Below are positions 4,702 to 8,674 of a stretch of 8,674 nt of DNA, one piece after another. Numbering within the stretch: position 1 is the stretch's first letter; the number at the start of each line of letters is the position of its first letter. The stretch covers positions 1 through 8,674 of the forward strand of contig CAMNVD010000044.1 of NCBI GenBank assembly GCA_946562005.1, in the 5' to 3' direction. A model generated the notes under the pieces. It was not told the DNA's origin and made no database searches. It saw only the letters and a list, made by a program, of their open reading frames with translations. The position numbers were made by a program, and so were the translations under genes. This stretch comes from an uncultured Clostridia bacterium. Its GTDB lineage: Bacteria; Bacillota; Dehalobacteriia; UBA4068; JAAVYR01.

Positions 4702-5433
4702 ATGAAAATACATACCATAAAAAAAGGAGAAACCTTATGGCAAATCGCCCAAAGCCATAAACTAACCCTAGATGAACTGATGGACGCTAATCCCCAAATC
4801 ACCAATCCCAACCAAATCTACATCGGAGACAAAGTCTTCATCCCAGAAAAAGAAACTAGACCCCAACCACCAAAATGCCCGCCCGGCTGCCGTCCTATGC
4901 GTCCACAGCCTCGAGCTGAAGAAGCATCCGCTGATTACGGTGACTTCGACCTAGACTCTGATTACGCCGCTATGCCCGTAAGCAGCAAATATTATAGCTA
5001 CGAAAAACCTGCCAGCAAAAAAGAGGAATCTTATTATACGGACAAATATCGCTCCAAATATGAAATGGATTATGTCAGCCCAGAAGGAGACCGCTACCAT
5101 TGTCACTGTCATGAATACGATGACGACGACATGGATAATTGGAAACCTAGCCAAAGCAAACCTTATGTTTACACCGTAAAAAAAGGCGATACACTCTATA
5201 AAATCGCACGGGAAAACGGCTTTACAGTAGACCAGCTGTTGACGGTAAACCCCCAACTCACCGAAGACAAAATTATCTACCCTGGTGATAAAGTATTTAT
5301 TCCTTCCCGGGATATGTTAGCGCAAATTCCCATGCCCCTTACCACCACAGATAGTAAAGAACTCATTGATTATTTAGAAACCGATGAATATTATTTAGTT
5401 TGCCCCTATTGCGGACATAAAATGAGACGCTAA
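4702..5433 (+). CDS. Double-LysM protein with acidic/Tyr-rich linker and C-terminal CxxC (243 aa)
   Basis: Begins directly with a LysM domain (residues 2-48: IHTIKKGETLWQIAQSHKL to GDKVFIPEK). A low-complexity linker follows, with Pro-rich KCPPGCRPMRPQP, Tyr/Asp/Ser/Lys-rich stretches and a CHCH motif at 134-137 followed by an Asp run. A second LysM is at 155-201 (YVYTVKKGDTLYKIAR to GDKVFIPSRD). The end, YYLVCPYCGHKMRR, is half of a zinc-ribbon-like motif. LysM domains bind peptidoglycan, yet there is no signal peptide or membrane segment. Starting at Met with LysM recalls SafA and other spore-coat LysM proteins that reach the cortex from the mother cell. That analogy is inference, and sporulation of the host is not shown. 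It is transcribed divergently from the DUF362 gene; I found no convincing promoter for it. Confidence 0.82.
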   Translation: MKIHTIKKGETLWQIAQSHKLTLDELMDANPQITNPNQIYIGDKVFIPEKETRPQPPKCPPGCRPMRPQPRAEEASADYGDFDLDSDYAAMPVSSKYYSYEKPASKKEESYYTDKYRSKYEMDYVSPEGDRYHCHCHEYDDDDMDNWKPSQSKPYVYTVKKGDTLYKIARENGFTVDQLLTVNPQLTEDKIIYPGDKVFIPSRDMLAQIPMPLTTTDSKELIDYLETDEYYLVCPYCGHKMRR

Positions 5434-5463
5434 AACCGTCCCCAACGCTTTTTCAGCTTTTTT
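5429..5463 (+). terminator. Possible weak terminator of the LysM gene
   Basis: GCTAAAA (5429-5435, overlapping the stop codon) can pair with TTTTCAGC (5450-5457), leaving one bulged C, followed by six T (5458-5463). The stem is short and the loop is 14 nt, so this is uncertain. Confidence 0.3.
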
Positions 5464-5524
5464 CTATCTGCCACAACTATCCCATAAGCAATCATCACCC
5501 GTATTTGATGGTTAGCCAATAGAC

Positions 5525-5552
5525 TTGACTTTTCAGACAGCCATGATAAAAT
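5525..5552 (+). promoter_or_regulatory. Promoter of the small membrane peptide gene
   Basis: -35 TTGACT (5525-5530), 16-bp spacer, -10 TAAAAT (5547-5552). The start point would be near 5559, about 60 nt before the ATG at 5620. Confidence 0.65.
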
Positions 5553-5619
5553 ATTCGGAAAGCAATCCACTATGGATTCTTAATATCATGTGCAGAAGAA
5601 AGAAGGTAGAAAACAAGCT

Positions 5620-5718
5620 ATGTATGATAAAATAGAACTCATTATAACCGTTGCATTCTTCCTGGTTGCAGGGTTTGTAATTTACAGTAACTTAAAAAAG
5701 AAAAAATCTAATAAATAA
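5620..5718 (+). CDS. Small single-pass membrane peptide (32 aa)
   Basis: ATG TAT GAT to TAA. The sequence starts MYDKIELIITVAFFLVAGFV and ends in a basic tail NLKKKKSNK. It has an acidic start, one hydrophobic segment at about residues 6-22 and a Lys-rich end, as in many bacterial small membrane proteins. By the positive-inside rule the Lys-rich end should face the cytoplasm. A promoter lies about 60 nt upstream, and a strong terminator starts at the stop codon, so this is a self-contained unit. The ribosome binding site is weak: AAGG lies 13 nt before the ATG. An in-frame GTG at 5590 would add ten residues but also lacks a good site. I do not recognise a family. It could instead be an untranslated small RNA, but the clean membrane-segment pattern favours a peptide. 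Confidence 0.55.
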   Translation: MYDKIELIITVAFFLVAGFVIYSNLKKKKSNK

Positions 5719-5748
5719 AAGAAGAGCAAACAATTGCTCTTCTTTTTT
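5717..5748. terminator. Bidirectional terminator between the small peptide gene and the HAD gene
   Basis: AAAAGAAGAGCAA (5717-5729) pairs perfectly with TTGCTCTTCTTTT (5734-5746) around an ACAA loop, a 13-bp stem. On the plus strand it runs into T-rich sequence; on the minus strand TTTTATTTATT follows. It can therefore serve both convergent genes. Confidence 0.88.
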
Positions 5749-5775
5749 GCTTTTTTGCTTTTTTGCTTTTTTTGC
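5743..5775. repeat. Tandem repeat (TTTTTTGC)x4
   Basis: Four adjacent copies of TTTTTTGC at 5743-5750, 5751-5758, 5759-5766 and 5767-5775, the last with one extra T. They lie between the terminator hairpin and the HAD-gene stop codon. The repeat begins with the T-tract of the terminator and may have grown from it by replication slippage. Copy number could vary between strains. Confidence 0.85.
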
Positions 5776-5781
5776 TTTTAT

Positions 5782-6513
5782 TTATGCTTCACTGTCCGCT
5801 GGTTGTTCAGGCAAGGAGAAGTCATTGGCTAGTAATTGACCGAAATCTTCTAAGCTGCCATGCCAATCAACATTCTCACCACGTTCACCAGTTTCCTCTC
5901 CCACAAGGAAAGTGCTCATACCGATTTCATGGGCAGGCATATCCTCAGCCAGGTCATTGCCTATCATCACACAATCTTCTGCCGCAACACCGATATTTTG
6001 CGCTATTTCCTGAAAAAAGCCGGTATTAGGTTTGCAAAAGTGCATATTTTCCATGCCCGTAACAAAGTCAAACTGAGCAGGGTCTAAACCCGCCCAGCGA
6101 ACCCGCTCCTCAATGGCTGTCAGCGGCATAATAGCATTGCTAGCTACTGCAATCTTATAGCCTTTTTCTTTTGCTAATGTAATCAACGCCTGATTTTCCG
6201 GACAAGGCTCCACAAATTCCCGATACTGTGGAAAAACTTCTGTGTAAAACTCTACCAAACGATTCCACACTTGTTCCTCATTGAGACCAAAGACGCTAGC
6301 AAAGTGTTCCATAAATACATTTTTACAAAAGATATAGGGGTTAGCATGGGTTACCATAAAGGCGCAAGACTTCATCACTTGCCCGGCAAATGCCTCAATA
6401 GGCACGATATCTTGAAAATACTCAGCCATTCCCGTCATGTATGCTTTATTAAACTGGTCTAAATCCATTTTGCAAAGAGTCCCGTCTAAATCAAATAAAA
6501 TTCCCTGCTTCAT
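5782..6513 (-). CDS. HAD-superfamily hydrolase, phosphatase-like (243 aa)
   Basis: All four HAD motifs are present: motif I DLDGTL with nucleophile D8 and D10; motif II VASNA with S125; motif III K161 in FCKPNTGFF; motif IV GNDLAEDM with D187 and D191. An alpha-helical cap is inserted after motif I (about residues 16-90), as in subfamily I phosphatases of the phosphoglycolate/pyrimidine nucleotidase kind. The substrate cannot be told from sequence. The ATG at 6511-6513 follows GGAGG by five bases. It is the last gene of the DUF1858-hslO-HAD unit, only 15 nt after hslO, and is terminated by the bidirectional hairpin. The C-terminal 30 residues or so (acidic, Pro-containing) appear non-catalytic. 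Confidence 0.85.
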   Translation of the reverse strand: MKQGILFDLDGTLCKMDLDQFNKAYMTGMAEYFQDIVPIEAFAGQVMKSCAFMVTHANPYIFCKNVFMEHFASVFGLNEEQVWNRLVEFYTEVFPQYREFVEPCPENQALITLAKEKGYKIAVASNAIMPLTAIEERVRWAGLDPAQFDFVTGMENMHFCKPNTGFFQEIAQNIGVAAEDCVMIGNDLAEDMPAHEIGMSTFLVGEETGERGENVDWHGSLEDFGQLLANDFSLPEQPADSEA

Positions 6514-6528
6514 GTTTTCCTCCGGTAT

Positions 6529-7416
6529 TTATTCTTGGGCAATACGGTCAATGATTTCTGTCAATTCATCCTTTTCGAAATAATATTTTTTCCCGCAAAA
6601 ACCGCAAGTCAACTCTACCTGTTCCATCTGCGCCCGCATATCGGTAAGCTCTGCTACCCCTAAGCTTGCCAGAGCACCGGCTAACCGTTCCTGGGAACAG
6701 CGGCATTGAAACTTTATATCATCCTTATGCTCTAAAATCTTATAATCGATGCCTGCTAATATCTGCTCTAACATGACTTCCGGCGTATCGCCACGGTCTA
6801 TCATGCGGCTTACTACAGGAGAAGATAAGATGTTTTTTTCAAGTATAGCAGCTGTTTCTTCTGTTGCGCCGGGAAGCAACTGTACCATATATCCCCCGGC
6901 AGCAGATACATGATAATCTCTGTCTATCATTACCCCCAGCGCTAATGCCGTTGGCACCTGTTCTGATTCTACATAATAATTGCTGATATCATCAGCAATC
7001 TCCCCGCTAAGAAGGGACACCGTTCCTACATATGGTTCACCAAAACCCATATCTTTAATGACATGAAGAAATCCATCTGGACCGACTGCTTGCCCCACGT
7101 CTAATTTTCCCGGGGCTTTGTCCGGCACCACCACCAGAGGGTTTTCCACCCGTCCCCGCACAGTGCCATCTGCTTCTGCGATGGCTATCAGCTGTCCCAA
7201 GGGTCCATTTCCCTCTATCTTGAGAGTAATCTGATCCTGTTCTTTGAGCGATAACCCCATAATAACCCCAGCTGTAAGCAGTCGTCCTAAGGCAGCAGTA
7301 GCAACAGGAGAAGACTGCTGGCAAAGACGGGCCGCTTCACATAAATCTGTTGAGCGAATCGCCCAAAACCGTACTTGTCCATTTTCGCTAATACCTCTCA
7401 AGCAATAGTCTGCCAT
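6529..7416 (-). CDS. hslO: Hsp33, redox-regulated holdase chaperone (295 aa)
   Basis: A full-length Hsp33 (family size about 290 residues). The N-terminal substrate-binding domain carries family stretches such as SSPVATAALGRLLTAGVIMG and IEGNGPLGQLIAIAEADGTVRG, plus a GYMVQLLPGA linker start. The C-terminal zinc switch is CRC at about residues 238-240 and CGFC at about 271-274. In this cytoplasmic family, oxidation of the four cysteines releases zinc and turns on holdase activity, protecting proteins under peroxide plus heat or acid stress. I chose the ATG at 7414-7416, 8 nt after AGGAGG; a GTG one codon earlier is also possible. It lies 41 nt after the DUF1858 gene and 15 nt before the HAD gene, with no promoter seen between them. 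Confidence 0.95.
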   Translation of the reverse strand: MADYCLRGISENGQVRFWAIRSTDLCEAARLCQQSSPVATAALGRLLTAGVIMGLSLKEQDQITLKIEGNGPLGQLIAIAEADGTVRGRVENPLVVVPDKAPGKLDVGQAVGPDGFLHVIKDMGFGEPYVGTVSLLSGEIADDISNYYVESEQVPTALALGVMIDRDYHVSAAGGYMVQLLPGATEETAAILEKNILSSPVVSRMIDRGDTPEVMLEQILAGIDYKILEHKDDIKFQCRCSQERLAGALASLGVAELTDMRAQMEQVELTCGFCGKKYYFEKDELTEIIDRIAQE

Positions 7417-7457
7417 CACATTCTCCTCCTTTTCCTGCTAACAAAATCAATTGGTAA

Positions 7458-7658
7458 TTATTCAGCAATGGCCGCATTTAAAGCGTCTACCAATGCATCC
7501 ACATCAATACCGTGAGCAGTAGCGCCTTGTTCAATATTTTCAAATCGAGCAGCCATACAGCCCAGGCACCCCATGCCAAATTCCATAAATACACCAGCAG
7601 TTTCCGGCCATGTCTGTACAGCTTCTAAAATGCTCATTTCCTTCGTAATCAAATCCAT
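7458..7658 (-). CDS. DUF1858 redox-disulfide protein (66 aa)
   Basis: A small protein consisting only of a DUF1858 domain, the type also described as a hybrid-cluster-protein-associated redox disulfide domain. Typical features are ITKEMSILEAVQTWPETAGV, then FMEFGMGCLGC with the paired cysteines C31 and C34, and the AHGIDVDALVDALN helix. The CxxC suggests thiol redox activity or metal binding in the cytoplasm, but the partner is unknown. The start is clear: AAGGAGGTG lies 5-6 nt before the ATG. It is first in the operon with hslO, so the thiol-switch chaperone and this CxxC protein are made together. The shared role is inference. Confidence 0.85.
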   Translation of the reverse strand: MDLITKEMSILEAVQTWPETAGVFMEFGMGCLGCMAARFENIEQGATAHGIDVDALVDALNAAIAE

Positions 7659-7678
7659 GTTTCCACCTCCTTACACAG

Positions 7679-7691
7679 ATACTATCAGTAT
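7679..7691. promoter_or_regulatory. Inverted repeat overlapping the DUF1858-hslO promoter (possible operator)
   Basis: ATACTATCAGTAT is a perfect 5-3-5 inverted repeat covering most of the -10 box and the expected start point. A protein bound here would block transcription. It does not resemble the PerR box TTATAATNATTATAA. Chance occurrence is possible. Confidence 0.35.
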
Positions 7692-7714
7692 ACCACAAAA
7701 ACCCTTTTTGTAAA
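7687..7714 (-). promoter_or_regulatory. Promoter of the DUF1858-hslO-HAD operon
   Basis: -35 TTTACA (7714-7709), 16-bp spacer ending TGG (an extended -10 TGn), -10 TATACT (7692-7687). The start point is near 7680, leaving a leader of about 20 nt that contains the ribosome binding site. Confidence 0.82.
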
Positions 7715-7767
7715 TATTTCCCTTTTTACGCATCTTTATACGGTATTCTATTTATTTTTCTTTTTAT

Positions 7768-7800
7768 AAAAAAGGACCGCTGTATCAACAGCAGTCCTTT
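7768..7800 (-). terminator. Terminator of the hrb-rubrerythrin operon
   Basis: On the minus strand AAAGGACTGCTGT (7800-7788) pairs with ACAGCGGTCCTTT (7783-7771), 13 bp with one G-U, loop TGAT, followed by more T to 7768. It lies six bases after the rubrerythrin stop codon. Confidence 0.93.
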
Positions 7801-7806
7801 TCCAGA

Positions 7807-8340
7807 TTAATAATTCTTAGCTAATTCTTGAAAAAAACTTTGAGGATGCGCACACAGCGGGCAAACTTGCGGTGCTTCTGTACCTACATAGATATGACCG
7901 CAGTTTCTGCATTGCCATACGATTTGCATTTCTCTTTTGAAAACAGTGCCGTTTTCTACGTGTTCGGCTAAGATTTTATACCGTTCTTCATGGTCTTTTT
8001 CTACAGCAGCAGCTTTACGGAAAAGTTCAGCAATGACAGGGAAACCTTCTTCGTCAGCTTCTTTGGCCATTCTCGGATACATATCCGTCCATTCTTCATT
8101 TTCACCACAAGCAGCAGCTTTCAAGTTTTCGGCAGTAGTACCGATGCCATCTAACAATTTGAACCATACTTTCGCATGAGCTTTTTCATTATCAGCTGTT
8201 TCTGTAAAAATAGCTGCAATTTGTTTGTAGCCTTCTTTGTCTGCAACAGAGGAGAAATAAGTATATTTATTTCTCGCCATAGATTCCCCGGCAAAAGCCT
8301 CCCACAAGTTTTTTTCTGTTTTGCTTCCTTTTAATTCCAT
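7807..8340 (-). CDS. rbr: Rubrerythrin (177 aa)
   Basis: A ferritin-like diiron four-helix domain plus a C-terminal rubredoxin domain. Candidate diiron ligands are E19 in FAGES, E52 and H55 in DNEKAHAK, E94/E97 in KEADEEGF, and E114 with H117 in VEKDHEERY. The rubredoxin iron site is C144/C147 (CRNCGH) and C160/C163 (CPLCAHPQSFF). Rubrerythrins reduce hydrogen peroxide to water in the cytoplasm of anaerobes, taking electrons from rubredoxin and NAD(P)H-linked reductases. The upstream gene, 25 nt away and probably co-transcribed, encodes exactly such a flavin-rubredoxin donor. The ATG at 8338-8340 follows AGGAGG by 10 nt. All the usual key residues appear present. The promoter lies outside the window. 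Confidence 0.96.
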   Translation of the reverse strand: MELKGSKTEKNLWEAFAGESMARNKYTYFSSVADKEGYKQIAAIFTETADNEKAHAKVWFKLLDGIGTTAENLKAAACGENEEWTDMYPRMAKEADEEGFPVIAELFRKAAAVEKDHEERYKILAEHVENGTVFKREMQIVWQCRNCGHIYVGTEAPQVCPLCAHPQSFFQELAKNY

Positions 8341-8365
8341 TTTCGAAATGCCTCCTCTTATTATT

Positions 8366-8674
8366 TTATTTGATTTCTGTGAACATATTTTTCTTTACAC
8401 GGCAGATTGGACACTCCCAATCTTCCGGTAAATCAGCAAAAGGGACCCCTTCTTTGGCTTCGTCATAGATATGTCCGCAAATCATGCACTGAAACTTTTT
8501 TCCAGCGCCACTTGATGCAGCTACAGGCGCAGCTTCCGGCACAGGGGCAGGCGCCCCTAATAAAGCGCCGCCGTTTTTCTTCCGTTCATGATATTGGGCA
8601 TAAGTCAATGGTGTTTTATCGTTTCTTATCGCACCGGTGATTTCACAGATGAAGAGGGTATGGCTACCTATATC
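8366..8674 (-). CDS. hrb: High-molecular-weight rubredoxin: flavin reductase-rubredoxin fusion, C-terminal part (runs off right edge)
   Basis: The reading frame is open to the window edge, so the 102 codons seen are the 3' end of a larger gene; a TTG at 8608 is not a start. The first residues, DIGSHTLFICEITGA then PLTYAQYHERKKNG, are the end of an FMN-binding split-barrel flavin reductase domain. An Ala/Pro-rich linker follows (visible residues about 41-57). A rubredoxin domain then has C63/C66 (CMICGHIYDEAKEG) and C88/C91 (PEDWECPICRVKKNMF). This is the architecture of Hrb known from Moorella, which passes electrons from NAD(P)H to flavodiiron proteins. Here it directly precedes rubrerythrin, a likely acceptor. 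The gene symbol rests on architecture only. Confidence 0.85.
   Translation of the reverse strand, partial: DIGSHTLFICEITGAIRNDKTPLTYAQYHERKKNGGALLGAPAPVPEAAPVAASSGAGKKFQCMICGHIYDEAKEGVPFADLPEDWECPICRVKKNMFTEIK

Noticed and set aside
4578..4811. Minus-strand 77-codon ORF over the start of the LysM gene, and a plus-strand ORF at 4527-4760.
   Set aside because: Both overlap the well-supported LysM start and the divergent promoter region, and neither has a ribosome binding site or domain.
5430..5570. Minus-strand ORF of 46 codons starting with GTG and ending at TAG, with a basic C-terminus.
   Set aside because: It has no ribosome binding site or promoter, overlaps the promoter of the plus-strand small peptide gene, and its stop lies inside the LysM gene's last codons. 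It has no recognisable similarity.
8366..8608. Rubredoxin gene starting at TTG 8608 as a complete 80-residue protein.
   Set aside because: The frame stays open to the window edge and the extra residues (DIGSHTLFICEITGA) are a flavin reductase end, so the true start is outside the window.

Overview
The window looks like chromosome of a strictly anaerobic, low-to-mid-GC Firmicute (Negativicutes or Clostridia; I cannot place it more finely). The reasons are strong AGGAGG ribosome binding sites, an indolepyruvate:ferredoxin oxidoreductase, a high-molecular-weight rubredoxin, a rubrerythrin, a PerR-type Fur protein and a YlbF-family protein. No rRNA, tRNA, CRISPR array, phage or IS element is visible. 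Nearly all genes are on the minus strand, so transcription mostly runs from the right edge to the left. Two genes at about 4.7-5.7 kb are on the plus strand.

Layout in order of minus-strand transcription. At 8674-7807 lie the 3' part of a flavin reductase-rubredoxin gene (hrb type) and a rubrerythrin gene, an electron donor and peroxidase pair closed by a strong terminator. At 7658-5782 an operon with its own extended -10 promoter encodes a DUF1858 redox-disulfide protein, the redox chaperone Hsp33 (hslO) and a HAD-family hydrolase. It meets a plus-strand 32-residue membrane peptide gene at a bidirectional terminator followed by a TTTTTTGC tandem repeat. At 4702-5433 (+) is a cytosolic protein with two LysM domains. 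Divergent from it at 4514-3366 (-) is a DUF362 protein with a two-cluster ferredoxin tail. At 3299-2445 are a YlbF-family gene, possibly leaderless, and a perR-like gene. At 2218-1535 is a membrane-anchored TPR protein, and at 1398-442 a lipoprotein with seven RCC1-type repeats.

The most striking element is at 189-433 (-), just upstream of the truncated iorA at the left edge. A near-consensus promoter drives a 29-codon leader peptide whose codons 20-25 read His-His-Asn-His-His-His. It is followed by an RNA segment that can pair either with the His-codon region or with the 5' arm of a strong intrinsic terminator, which ends six bases before the iorA ribosome binding site. This is the full anatomy of a histidine-responsive transcription attenuator, placed before a 2-oxoacid:ferredoxin oxidoreductase gene rather than a his biosynthetic gene. 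My inference is that this IorA-family enzyme serves histidine supply, for example by interconverting imidazolepyruvate and an imidazoleacetyl-CoA.

The middle and right parts share an oxidative-stress theme: PerR-type sensor, rubrerythrin with a rubredoxin donor, CxxC protein and Hsp33. No convincing shared operator was found in the visible promoters.
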